Shown here: positions 1 through 7,078 of the stretch, piece after piece
How the letters are laid out: each line of letters begins with the position of its first letter
Position numbering within the stretch: the first letter of the stretch is position 1
From: Lysobacteraceae bacterium
GTDB lineage: Bacteria; Pseudomonadota; Gammaproteobacteria; Xanthomonadales; Rhodanobacteraceae
Direction: 5' to 3'
Length of the DNA: 7,078 nt
Assembly (NCBI GenBank): GCA_018971925.1
Contig: JAGWZT010000096.1
Coordinates: forward strand, 1 to 7,078
The notes under the pieces: generated by a model
Told to the model about the DNA's origin: nothing
The model's database searches: none
Seen by the model: only the letters and a program-made list of their open reading frames with translations
Translations under genes and position numbers: made by a program

Positions 1-878
1 GCATCGCATGCGGCAGCCGCAAGTTCGACCCGCGCGTAACGCCCGTCGCGTGGTTTTGCATTTGGCGATGCGTGCAGGACCAGTGTCCATGCGCTGCCGT
101 CCAGCAGATTCGCCTGTGGCGGCAATGCATCGAGACGGGCGTCCAGCACGACACGAAGCGGCTGAAAGCCCTCCCCTTCAAGGGGCGAATCGGATTGGTG
201 TTCACGCCGCACCGTCAGGCGCGGATCATCCGTACGCGCGGTGCCGGCGCCGGTGAGGATCGCCGAACTGCGCGCGCGCCAGCGTTGCACGTCGGCACGC
301 GCAGCTTCGCCGGTGATCCACTTCGATTCGCCATTGGCCAGCGCGGTGCGGCCATCCAGGCTCATCGCCAGCTTCACCCGCACCCATGGACGCCCGCGTT
401 CGAAGCGCGAAAAAAATCCGCGATTCAATTCGTGCGCGGCGTCGCGCATCAAACCGGATTCGACCATGATGCCGGCTTCGCGCAACCGCCGAAGGCCTGC
501 GCCCTTCACCTTGGGATTCGGATCTTCAGATGCAACCACGACGCGCGCGATGCCAGATTCGATCAGCGCATCGGCGCACGGCGGCGTGCGTCCATGGTGT
601 GAACACGGTTCCAGCGTGACATAAACCGCGGCACCGCGCGCACGTTCGCCCGCGGCACGCAACGCGAACACTTCCGCATGCGGTTCACCCGCGCGCTGGT
701 GCCAGCCTTCGCCCACGATCTCGTCATTGCGTGCAATCAAACAACCCACGCGCGGATTGGGCTGCGTCGTGAACAGGCCGCACTCGGCGAGGCGCAGCGC
801 GCGGGCCATCAGGGCATGGTCGGTCGCCGAGAAGCTGGGACTCGGAACTCGGAACTCGGGACTCGAAGAAGCCGCCAT
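1..878 (-). CDS. ribD: Bifunctional riboflavin deaminase/reductase RibD (3' end cut by window edge)
   Basis: RibD carries out two successive steps of riboflavin synthesis in the cytoplasm: deamination of the pyrimidine made by GTP cyclohydrolase II, then NADPH reduction of its ribosyl side chain. I translated it by hand from ATG 878; 292 codons are open to the window edge, and about 75-90 C-terminal residues of a typical 360-370 aa protein are missing. The deaminase domain (about residues 22-145) has the zinc-site motif HAE (H67, E69) and a PC-x8-C motif (C92, C101). The reductase domain starts near residue 164 with a VKLAMSLDGRTA segment, then GESKWIT and the TDDPRLTVR stretch. The N-terminus is about 17 residues longer than in E. 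coli, and residues 5-15 are encoded by a heptamer repeat. There is no in-frame alternative start before M24 (809), which would remove the beginning of helix 1. The ribosome site before 878 is weak, so the start is less sure than the function. Confidence 0.93.
   Translation of the reverse strand, partial: MAASSSPEFRVPSPSFSATDHALMARALRLAECGLFTTQPNPRVGCLIARNDEIVGEGWHQRAGEPHAEVFALRAAGERARGAAVYVTLEPCSHHGRTPPCADALIESGIARVVVASEDPNPKVKGAGLRRLREAGIMVESGLMRDAAHELNRGFFSRFERGRPWVRVKLAMSLDGRTALANGESKWITGEAARADVQRWRARSSAILTGAGTARTDDPRLTVRREHQSDSPLEGEGFQPLRVVLDARLDALPPQANLLDGSAWTLVLHASPNAKPRDGRYARVELAAAACD
837..864. repeat. Heptamer tandem repeat (4 x GGRACTC) inside the ribD 5' end
   Basis: Four adjacent 7-nt units on the plus strand read GGGACTC, GGAACTC, GGAACTC, GGGACTC. 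They lie within codons 5-14 of the ribD reading frame. The 28-bp array is not a multiple of three, so a gain or loss of one unit would shift the frame between ATG 878 and the conserved part of RibD. Two related units occur at 4618-4631. Confidence 0.85.
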
Positions 879-905
879 CAGGTATCGCTCTGTGCAAAAC
901 CCAAA

Positions 906-993
906 CCGTTCGCGTTGAGCGTAGCTCGCGTAGCGAGCAGAGTCGAAACGTCCTTCGACTTCGGCCCTTCAGGCCTACGCTCAGGACGAAAGG
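906..993. repeat. REP-like palindromic element with cloverleaf folding, between nrdR and ribD
   Basis: The outer arms 906-924 and 975-993 are inverted repeats matching at about 15 of 19 positions, with a perfect 8-bp core (GAGCGTAG at 917-924, CTACGCTC at 975-982). Inside are three further hairpins: CTCGC/GCGAG (925-937), AGTCGAA/TTCGACT (941-960) and GGCC/GGCC (963-975). The sequence resembles the dispersed repeat with a CCTTCGACTTCG...CTCAGGACGAA core that I recall from many proteobacterial genomes, but no search was run. It fills most of the gap between nrdR and ribD. In the minus-strand transcript it would sit in the untranslated stretch ahead of ribD. Confidence 0.75.
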
Positions 994-998
994 ATCAG

Positions 999-1012
999 GA
1001 GCAAGATTGCTC
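999..1012. repeat. Short perfect inverted repeat over the nrdR stop codon
   Basis: GAGCAAGATTGCTC is a 6-bp perfect inverted repeat with a 2-nt centre, and it overlaps the nrdR stop (TGA at 1013-1011). It has no T-tract on either side, so I do not call it a terminator. With the element at 906-993 it makes the nrdR-ribD junction highly structured. Confidence 0.4.
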
Positions 1013-1535
1013 AGCGCTTCTTGTTCTTGTCGATGGGCACCACCGCGCCGCCGATCAGCGGCAACTGGCTTTCGCTCGGCGGCAGTTCGTGTTCAAGCCG
1101 ATCGAGCTCCTCGCGAAAATCGGCGACGTCCTCGAACGAGCGATACACCGACGCATAGCGCACGTAACCGACGTGATCGAGTTTGCGCAATTCAGTCATC
1201 ACCAGATCGCCGATCCGGCGCGACGGCAATTCGCGTTCGGTGGACACGCGCAATTGCCGCACCACGGCACGCACGGCCGCTTCGATACGGTCCTCGGTCA
1301 CCGGTCGCTTGTGCAGCGCGCGGTCGAACCCCGTGCGTAGCTTGCGCGCGTCGAACGCCTCGCGCCGGCCATCGCCCTTGATGATCGCCGGCAGCTTCAG
1401 CTCCACCGTTTCCAACGTGGAAAACCGCTCGCCGCACGACGGGCACTCGCGGCGCCGTCGGATGGTCGAGCCTTCCTCCGAAACGCGCGAGTCGATCACG
1501 CGGGTGTCGATGTTCTGGCAGAAGGGGCAGTGCAT
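1011..1535 (-). CDS. nrdR: Transcriptional repressor NrdR
   Basis: NrdR represses ribonucleotide reductase genes according to the ATP/dATP state of the cell. The 174-residue protein starts with the family's zinc ribbon, with paired cysteines C3/C6 and C31/C34 and the basic IRRRREC segment between. It continues with an ATP-cone domain at about residues 49-139 (KLPAIIKGDGRREAFD, then VGYVRYASVYRSFEDV). The C-terminal tail of about 20 residues after the cone is slightly longer than the common 150-aa form. The ATG at 1535 lies 3 nt beyond the glyA stop and no clear Shine-Dalgarno sequence precedes it, so translation is probably coupled to glyA. The nrdR-ribD order is common in bacteria. No ribonucleotide reductase gene is in the window, so its targets lie elsewhere. 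Confidence 0.96.
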   Translation of the reverse strand: MHCPFCQNIDTRVIDSRVSEEGSTIRRRRECPSCGERFSTLETVELKLPAIIKGDGRREAFDARKLRTGFDRALHKRPVTEDRIEAAVRAVVRQLRVSTERELPSRRIGDLVMTELRKLDHVGYVRYASVYRSFEDVADFREELDRLEHELPPSESQLPLIGGAVVPIDKNKKR

Positions 1536-1538
1536 GCG

Positions 1539-2807
1539 TCAGGCGTAAACCGGAAATTTCGCGCACTGAGCATTCACCAGCGCGCGCACATTCTCGATCA
1601 CCCCGTCGTCGTTCGGCGCGTCCAGCACGTCGGCGACCCAGCCGGCGAGTTCGACGCAGTCGGCTTCCTTGTAGCCGCGCGTGGTCACGGCCGGTGTGCC
1701 GATGCGCAAGCCGGAAGTCACGAACGGTTTTTGCGGATCGTTCGGCACCGCGTTCTTGTTGACGGTGATATGGGCCTTGCCGAGCGCGGCTTCCGCGTCC
1801 TTGCCGGTGATCGGTTTGCCGATCAGGTCGACCAGGAACAGATGATCCTCGGTACCGCCCGAAACGATCTTGTAGCCACGTCCGATCAGGGTTTTCGCCA
1901 TCGCCTTGGCATTCTTGACGACCTGCTGCTGGTACGCCTTGAACGACGGTTCAAGCGCTTCCTTGAACGCCACGGCCTTGGCCGCGATCACGTGCATCAG
2001 CGGGCCGCCCTGCAGGCCGGGGAACACGATCGACTGCAGCTTCTTGACGATATCCTCGGCGTGCTCACCCATCGCCGAATTCTTGGCGACGATCAAGCCA
2101 CCGCGCGGGCCGCGCAGCGTCTTGTGTGTCGTCGAGGTCACGACGTGCGCGTGCGGCAGCGGCGAGGGATACACGCCCGCGGCAACCAAACCCGCGACGT
2201 GCGCCATGTCCACGAACAGGTAGGCGCCGACCTTGTCGGCGATCTTGCGGAAGCGCGCCCAGTCCATGATCTGCGAGTACGCGCTGAAACCGGCCACGAC
2301 CATCTTCGGTTTGTGTTCGATCGCAAGTTTTTCGACCGCGTCGTAATCGACCACGCCCTGATCGTTCACGCCGTACTGCACGGCGTTGAAGATCTTGCCG
2401 GACAGATTCGGCTTGGCGCCGTGGGTGAGATGTCCGCCGTGCGCCAGCGACATGCCGAGGATGGTGTCGCCCGGCTGCAGCAGCGCGAAATACACGGCCT
2501 GGTTGGCCTGCGAGCCGGAATGCGGTTGCACGTTGGCGTAATCGCAATCGAACAACTGCTTCAGGCGTTCGATCGCCAGCGCTTCGGCCACGTCCACGTA
2601 CTGGCAGCCGCCGTAATAACGCTTGCCCGGATAGCCTTCCGCGTACTTGTTGGTCAACACGCTGCCCTGCGCTTCCATCACGCGCGGGCTGGCGTAGTTT
2701 TCCGAGGCGATCAGCTCGACGTGGTCCTCCTGACGCTGCTTTTCCTCCATGATCGCGCTGGCAAGGGCGTCGTCATAACCGGCAATCCGCATTTCGTGGC
2801 TGTACAT
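1539..2807 (-). CDS. glyA: Serine hydroxymethyltransferase
   Basis: This PLP enzyme converts serine and tetrahydrofolate to glycine and 5,10-methylene-tetrahydrofolate, the main cytosolic one-carbon source for thymidylate, purines and methionine. The 422-aa length is close to E. coli GlyA (417). Visible family signatures are ELIASENY (31-38), KYAEGYPGKRYYGG (54-67), QPHSGSQAN (94-102), LAHGGHLTHG (121-130), and DMAHVAGL (200-207) with the Asp expected to contact the PLP ring nitrogen. The PLP lysine is K229 in TSTTHKTLRGPRGG. The ATG at 2807 is preceded by a good Shine-Dalgarno sequence, AGAGGA, 5 nt upstream (2813-2818). It is the first gene of the minus-strand run glyA-nrdR-ribD and is divergent from ettA across 143 bp. 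No convincing promoter pair or riboswitch was seen in front of it. Confidence 0.98.
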   Translation of the reverse strand: MYSHEMRIAGYDDALASAIMEEKQRQEDHVELIASENYASPRVMEAQGSVLTNKYAEGYPGKRYYGGCQYVDVAEALAIERLKQLFDCDYANVQPHSGSQANQAVYFALLQPGDTILGMSLAHGGHLTHGAKPNLSGKIFNAVQYGVNDQGVVDYDAVEKLAIEHKPKMVVAGFSAYSQIMDWARFRKIADKVGAYLFVDMAHVAGLVAAGVYPSPLPHAHVVTSTTHKTLRGPRGGLIVAKNSAMGEHAEDIVKKLQSIVFPGLQGGPLMHVIAAKAVAFKEALEPSFKAYQQQVVKNAKAMAKTLIGRGYKIVSGGTEDHLFLVDLIGKPITGKDAEAALGKAHITVNKNAVPNDPQKPFVTSGLRIGTPAVTTRGYKEADCVELAGWVADVLDAPNDDGVIENVRALVNAQCAKFPVYA

Positions 2808-2877
2808 CGCGATCCTCTCGACAAGGCGTGGCTGCAGCCATGCATCTTAGCCGTTTCGGTGCACCTCCAGCGGACGG

Positions 2878-2907
2878 CTGGCACGCCGCATCCGCGTCCA
2901 TGATAAT
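2878..2907 (+). promoter_or_regulatory. Candidate sigma-70 promoter for ettA
   Basis: GATAAT at 2902-2907 matches the -10 consensus at 5 of 6 positions. CTGGCA at 2878-2883 matches the -35 at 4 of 6, with an 18-bp spacer. It would give a leader of roughly 35-40 nt before the ettA ATG at 2951. It is a prediction from sequence only; the spacing is within range but the -35 is weak. Confidence 0.4.
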
Positions 2908-2950
2908 GGTGGGTTCTCACCCGCATACCCTCGCACTTCGAGACAAGACG

Positions 2951-4612
<1,662 letters not shown>

Positions 4613-4617
4613 GCGTC

Positions 4618-4631
4618 GGGACTCGTGACTC
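4618..4631. repeat. Two heptamer units after ettA
   Basis: GGGACTC and GTGACTC stand in tandem 5 nt after the ettA stop. The first is identical to two of the four units of the array in ribD at 837-864, suggesting a dispersed heptamer family at gene borders of this genome. Confidence 0.5.
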
Positions 4632-4649
4632 CGCCAAAAGCGCCAAAAG
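4632..4649. repeat. Perfect 9-bp tandem duplication
   Basis: CGCCAAAAG occurs twice in direct succession (4632-4640 and 4641-4649). The second copy runs into the left arm of the palindrome at 4642. It may be a slippage product or a duplication linked to the origin of the palindrome; the sequence alone does not decide. Confidence 0.7.
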
Positions 4650-4699
4650 GGGACGGAGGGAGTTAAGTTGCGATTTAATTCCCTCCGTTCCCTTTTGGC
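4642..4699. terminator. Long palindrome between convergent ettA and rimI, probable bidirectional terminator
   Basis: Arms 4642-4666 and 4675-4699 pair over 25 positions around an 8-nt loop. The only departures (4652 with 4689, 4662 with 4679) are G-U pairs in the plus-strand RNA and C-A mismatches in the minus-strand RNA, so the stem is stronger for ettA transcripts. Taking 4649-4666/4675-4692 as the core stem, a TTTT run follows at 4693-4696 on the plus strand and at 4648-4645 on the minus strand, as in a bidirectional intrinsic terminator with short U-tracts. The right arm also encodes the last seven residues and stop codon of rimI. The core motif resembles palindromes I recall as dispersed repeats in proteobacterial genomes; this is unchecked. 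Confidence 0.65.
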
Positions 4700-5160
4700 A
4701 GCAGTTCCATCGCCATCACGATCGCATCCTCGCGACCGCGCCGCGCCGGGTAGTAGCCGGGCCTGCGGCCGATCTCGTTGAAACCGGCGCGTTCGTACAT
4801 CGCGTGCGCCAGGTCATTCGACGGGCGTACTTCCAGGAACACGCGCTCGACGTGATGCCAGCGTGCAAGGTCCAGCACGCGCTTCAACAAGTACGCGCCG
4901 TGCCCGCGGCCCTGGTGCAACGGCGCCACGCAAACGTTGAGGATGTGCGCTTCGCCCGCACCCACCGAAAGGATGCCGTAGCCGATGATGACGCCACCCT
5001 GCTCCAGCACCCAGCAGTGATGACCGTTGTCGAGGCAACTGCGGAAGATGCCGCGCGACCAGGGAAATTCGTAGGCGGCCGCTTCAATGTTGGCGACCGC
5101 CGAAATATCTTCCTGTGCCATCGGACGCAATGCGGCTTCAAGGGGCGCCACGGCGGCCAC
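4675..5160 (-). CDS. rimI: Ribosomal protein S18 alanine N-acetyltransferase RimI
   Basis: RimI is a GNAT-fold enzyme that acetylates the N-terminal alanine of ribosomal protein S18 using acetyl-CoA. With the GTG start at 5160 it is 161 aa (E. coli 148). Signatures are EFPWS (31-35), the acetyl-CoA loop HQGRGHGAYLL (82-92), LEVRPSN (109-115) containing E110, and AMYERAGF (120-127) containing Y122; these two match the catalytic Glu103 and Tyr115 described for enterobacterial RimI. GYYP and GREDAIVMA close the domain. The start is set upstream of M at 5121 because that Met lies inside the LRPM-x3-D segment that forms strand 1 in GNATs. GTG 5160 is one base past the holD stop; GTG 5151 is the alternative. 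The C-terminal PKGNGGN is a tail beyond the E. coli end and is encoded by one arm of the palindrome at 4642-4699. Confidence 0.93.
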   Translation of the reverse strand: MAAVAPLEAALRPMAQEDISAVANIEAAAYEFPWSRGIFRSCLDNGHHCWVLEQGGVIIGYGILSVGAGEAHILNVCVAPLHQGRGHGAYLLKRVLDLARWHHVERVFLEVRPSNDLAHAMYERAGFNEIGRRPGYYPARRGREDAIVMAMELLPKGNGGN

Positions 5161-5161
5161 G

Positions 5162-5614
5162 TCAGCCGATCCCGTTGCGGCCCAGCGCCTGCATCTGTTC
5201 CCACAACACGCGCTTGCGTTCGCGGTCCACATTCAGCACCGCCAGTGGATCGACGCGCAATATGCGGATCGCGGGCACGCCCTCCGGTATTGGCGCCGCC
5301 CCGAACACCATCACCGCTGCACTCGAATCGCCCGCCACGTCGCACACCCGCACGGACTGCAGCCCCGCCTTGGATACCGCTTCGGTCAATGCCTGGTACA
5401 TCTTGTTGATCGCTGGATCGCGCAATTCCGCGGGATCGGGTTGCAGGGCCAGGCGGCGGATCGAAGTCTTTTCCGGCATCGCTGCAGGCACGGGCGGTAC
5501 GACGTGCGGCGCCTGCGCAGCAACACCCACGGAAACCCGCCGACGCAACCGCAGCGGCTGCACGCCCAGCGCGCGCAGGCGCCGTTCACGCAGCGCGGGC
5601 ATCGCGTCACTCAT
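5162..5614 (-). CDS. holD: DNA polymerase III psi subunit (HolD-like)
   Basis: Psi links the clamp loader (through its N-terminal peptide, which binds DnaX) to chi and so to single-strand binding protein at the replication fork. This 150-aa protein is divergent but shows three blocks like E. coli psi (137 aa): RRLRALGVQPLRLRRR (11-26) against the E. coli LGITQWSLRR; ELRDPAINKMYQALTE (63-78) against the E. coli block around LTDPLVSDVLRAL; and RERKRVLWEQM (131-141) against ARAALWQQI. Its place directly before rimI is the E. coli holD-rimI arrangement, which supports the call. The region between blocks 1 and 2 (about 30-50) is Ala/Pro-rich and probably a flexible linker. ATG 5614 is chosen because GGAAG sits 9 nt upstream; it overlaps the pssA stop by 8 nt. 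ATG 5602 is an alternative that would lose four residues. Confidence 0.8.
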   Translation of the reverse strand: MSDAMPALRERRLRALGVQPLRLRRRVSVGVAAQAPHVVPPVPAAMPEKTSIRRLALQPDPAELRDPAINKMYQALTEAVSKAGLQSVRVCDVAGDSSAAVMVFGAAPIPEGVPAIRILRVDPLAVLNVDRERKRVLWEQMQALGRNGIG

Positions 5615-6428
5615 GCGGATGTGCTTCCGCCTGCGCCTGCCGACGAGCCATGCGCAGGCGCCGCCGCGACGCACGGCTGCGCAGGCCCCACAACGTGATC
5701 ACGATGCCCGATAACGCGTAAGCCGTGGCGAGCGCGAGCAATACCAGCGCCGTATTGAGCGTCAGCGCCACGATGATCAGCACCGCCAGGATGATCCACA
5801 CGAACGGCACGCGATCATTGACCGGCAGCGTCTTGAAACTGAAATAGCGCACCCGGCTGACCATCAACAGTCCCGCGACCACGGCGAGGATGGGCGTGAA
5901 GAAACACAACCCCTGTCCTTCGATACCGAAGTTCTGCATGGACCATACGAACGACATGCAAAGCCCTGCCGCCGCCGGACTGGCGAGGCCCTGGAAGTAA
6001 CGTTTGTCGGCGACGCCGACCTGCGTGTTGAAGCGCGCCAGGCGCAGCGCCGCGCAGGCGGCGTAGAGGAACGCCGCGCACCAGCCGACCTTGCTCCACA
6101 CCGGCCCGTAGTCGCGCAGGTACTGCAGCGACCACGTGTACATCACCAGTGAAGGCGCAAGCCCGAAACTGACCAGGTCGGAAAGCGAGTCGTATTGCAC
6201 GCCGAATTCGCTCTGGGTGCCGGTGAGTCGCGCGACGCGACCGTCCATGCCATCCAGCAGCGCGGCAATGAACACCGCGATCGCGGCATGCGTGTAGAAA
6301 CCCAGGAACGCGGCAACGATCGCGTAGAACCCGGCGAACATCGCACCGGTCGTGAACAGGTTCGGCAGCAGGTAAATGCCGCGTCGCACGGGTTTGCGGG
6401 GAAGCATGTCTGTCATGCGGATGGCCAA
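5607..6428 (-). CDS. pssA: CDP-diacylglycerol-serine O-phosphatidyltransferase (type II PssA, membrane)
   Basis: It makes phosphatidylserine from CDP-diacylglycerol and serine, the precursor of phosphatidylethanolamine, in the inner membrane. The CDP-alcohol phosphatidyltransferase motif is complete: D59-x2-D62-G63-x2-A66-R67-x8-G76-x3-D80-x3-D84. The PNLFTTGAMFAGF (22-34) and ALRLARFN (127-134) segments are typical of the integral-membrane PssA class, unlike the E. coli enzyme, which belongs to the phospholipase D superfamily. About seven or eight hydrophobic segments are visible (roughly 18-40, 45-58, 86-104, 114-131, 148-165, 172-190, 207-225 and 226-248). The tail after 250 is strongly basic. 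The start at 6428 is TTG, supported by GGAAGG 6 nt upstream; in-frame ATGs at 6416 and 6407 lie too far from that site. It heads the operon pssA-holD-rimI. The archaetidylserine or phosphatidylglycerol branches of the family are less likely on sequence. Confidence 0.94.
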   Translation of the reverse strand: MAIRMTDMLPRKPVRRGIYLLPNLFTTGAMFAGFYAIVAAFLGFYTHAAIAVFIAALLDGMDGRVARLTGTQSEFGVQYDSLSDLVSFGLAPSLVMYTWSLQYLRDYGPVWSKVGWCAAFLYAACAALRLARFNTQVGVADKRYFQGLASPAAAGLCMSFVWSMQNFGIEGQGLCFFTPILAVVAGLLMVSRVRYFSFKTLPVNDRVPFVWIILAVLIIVALTLNTALVLLALATAYALSGIVITLWGLRSRASRRRLRMARRQAQAEAHPHE

Positions 6429-6434
6429 CTCAAG

Positions 6435-6440
6435 CCTTCC
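6435..6440 (-). promoter_or_regulatory. Shine-Dalgarno site selecting the TTG start of pssA
   Basis: GGAAGG on the minus strand ends 6 nt before TTG 6428 and 18 nt before the first in-frame ATG (6416). The spacing favours the TTG start. Confidence 0.6.
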
Positions 6441-6516
6441 AGCAGTTTAGCCCATGCCCCAAGCGGCCGGGCAGCGGAACAACCGTGACACCCGTCCGGA
6501 TGCCGCCGGGCGGCTG

Positions 6517-6525
6517 TGGCATACT
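6517..6525 (+). promoter_or_regulatory. Candidate extended -10 promoter of the DUF4124 gene
   Basis: TGG followed by CATACT (6520-6525) fits the extended -10 pattern TGn plus a hexamer matching TATAAT at 4 of 6. No good -35 lies at 16-18 bp, which extended -10 promoters tolerate. Transcription would begin near 6532, giving a leader of about 28 nt that contains the AGGGGA ribosome site at 6548-6553. Confidence 0.45.
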
Positions 6526-6559
6526 CGCGCCACCCTTCCAGGCGTTCAGGGGACCTTCC

Positions 6560-7036
6560 ATGCACATGCGCAGCTTCGTCGTCGCGTCGGCCATCGGTCT
6601 TTCACTGGCATGCGTTACCGGTTTCGCGAGCGCGCAACAGATTTACAAGTGGAAGGACGCCACCGGCGTCACCCATTTCTCGCAGACGCCGCCTTCGTCG
6701 GGTACCCATTTCACCAGGATGCGCCTGACGAACGCGCCGGATGTGTCGTCCAACCCGCCACCTGCTCCCGGCAGCGCGGACAACACCCAGCCCGACACCG
6801 ACACCGGCGCCCCGCAACAAACTGCGCCCGCAAGCAGCACCCAGCCTGATACGGCGTCCAACCGCGCCGAGCTGTGCAAGCAGTTGGGCTCGAACATCAG
6901 CCTGCTGCAGAGCAAGCAGCCCGTGGTGACTGGCGGCGGCGGCAAGCAGGAAGTGATGAGCGACAACGCCCGCGAAGCGCAACTGGCTACCGCACGTGCG
7001 CAACAGGCGCAATACTGCTCGTCGAAGGGCAGTTGA
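6560..7036 (+). CDS. Secreted DUF4124-domain protein of unknown function
   Basis: The 158-aa protein begins with a signal peptide (basic MHMR, hydrophobic 6-21, likely cleavage after A25 in FASA-QQ). A short DUF4124 domain follows immediately: QQIYKWKDATGVTHFSQTPP (26-45). Residues 60-100 are low-complexity, rich in Pro, Thr, Gln, Ser and Asp, probably a flexible linker. The C-terminal part (102-153) has C106 and C153 flanking a Leu/Gln/Ala-rich stretch and may form a disulfide in the periplasm. DUF4124 proteins are common envelope proteins of gamma- and betaproteobacteria with no settled function, so none is assigned. ATG 6560 is preceded by AGGGGA with 6-nt spacing; ATG 6566 is possible, whereas the upstream ATG 6485 lies before the promoter candidate and has no signal sequence. 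It is divergent from pssA, and nothing after it in the last 42 bases can be assigned. Confidence 0.85.
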   Translation: MHMRSFVVASAIGLSLACVTGFASAQQIYKWKDATGVTHFSQTPPSSGTHFTRMRLTNAPDVSSNPPPAPGSADNTQPDTDTGAPQQTAPASSTQPDTASNRAELCKQLGSNISLLQSKQPVVTGGGGKQEVMSDNAREAQLATARAQQAQYCSSKGS

Positions 7037-7078
7037 TCGTCCACCGCCACGTTGGCGTAAAGCTGCACGACGCCTCGT

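Noticed and set aside
879..1010. FMN riboswitch ahead of ribD
   Set aside because: The stretch is explained by the palindromic element and lacks the conserved riboswitch sequence blocks.
1530..2903. A 457-codon open frame on the plus strand antisense to glyA
   Set aside because: It is a high-GC shadow of glyA. The glyA protein shows full-length family conservation, and the antisense translation is His/Arg-rich with no recognisable domain.
2828..2950. N-terminal extension of EttA from an upstream ATG
   Set aside because: The extension is unlike the family, and it would contain the promoter candidate. ATG 2951 matches the known EttA N-terminus.
6444..6449. TAAACT as a -10 box for pssA on the minus strand
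   Set aside because: Transcription would begin inside or beyond the GGAAGG ribosome site needed for TTG 6428, and no -35 is present.
7045..7057. Small hairpin CGCCA-CGT-TGGCG after the DUF4124 gene as a terminator
   Set aside because: The stem is only 5 bp with a 3-nt loop and is not followed by a T-tract. The last 42 bases of the window hold nothing else I can support.

Overview
The window reads as ordinary chromosome of a high-GC gammaproteobacterium, most likely of the order Xanthomonadales (Lysobacterales). The evidence is gammaproteobacterial protein signatures (EttA, GlyA and RimI close to the E. coli proteins by eye), the E. coli-like holD-rimI pairing, a secreted DUF4124 protein, and short palindromic and heptamer repeats at gene borders. 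The family or genus cannot be fixed without a database search.

Layout, left to right. On the minus strand, in transcription order, are glyA (serine hydroxymethyltransferase), nrdR (ribonucleotide reductase repressor, 3 nt after glyA) and ribD (riboflavin deaminase/reductase, cut by the left edge of the window). A roughly 130-bp gap between nrdR and ribD holds an imperfect palindromic element that can fold as a cloverleaf. On the plus strand, diverging from glyA, is ettA, an ABC-F translation factor. Convergent to it, on the minus strand, is a compact operon pssA-holD-rimI (phosphatidylserine synthase, DNA polymerase III psi subunit, ribosomal S18 acetyltransferase). holD overlaps pssA by 8 nt and rimI starts 1 nt after holD. 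The ettA/rimI junction carries a 25-bp-stem palindrome whose right arm is also the last codons and stop of rimI. At the right, diverging from pssA, is a small secreted DUF4124 protein behind an extended -10 promoter candidate.

The genes are core housekeeping: one-carbon and flavin cofactor supply with deoxynucleotide control on one side of ettA, and membrane lipid synthesis, replication and ribosome modification on the other. I found no mobile gene cassette, CRISPR array, defence system or RNA gene, and nothing that looks like a new multigene system. What stands out is repeat DNA encroaching on coding sequence: a 7-nt tandem repeat inside the 5' end of ribD, a palindrome forming the 3' end of rimI, and related heptamers after ettA.
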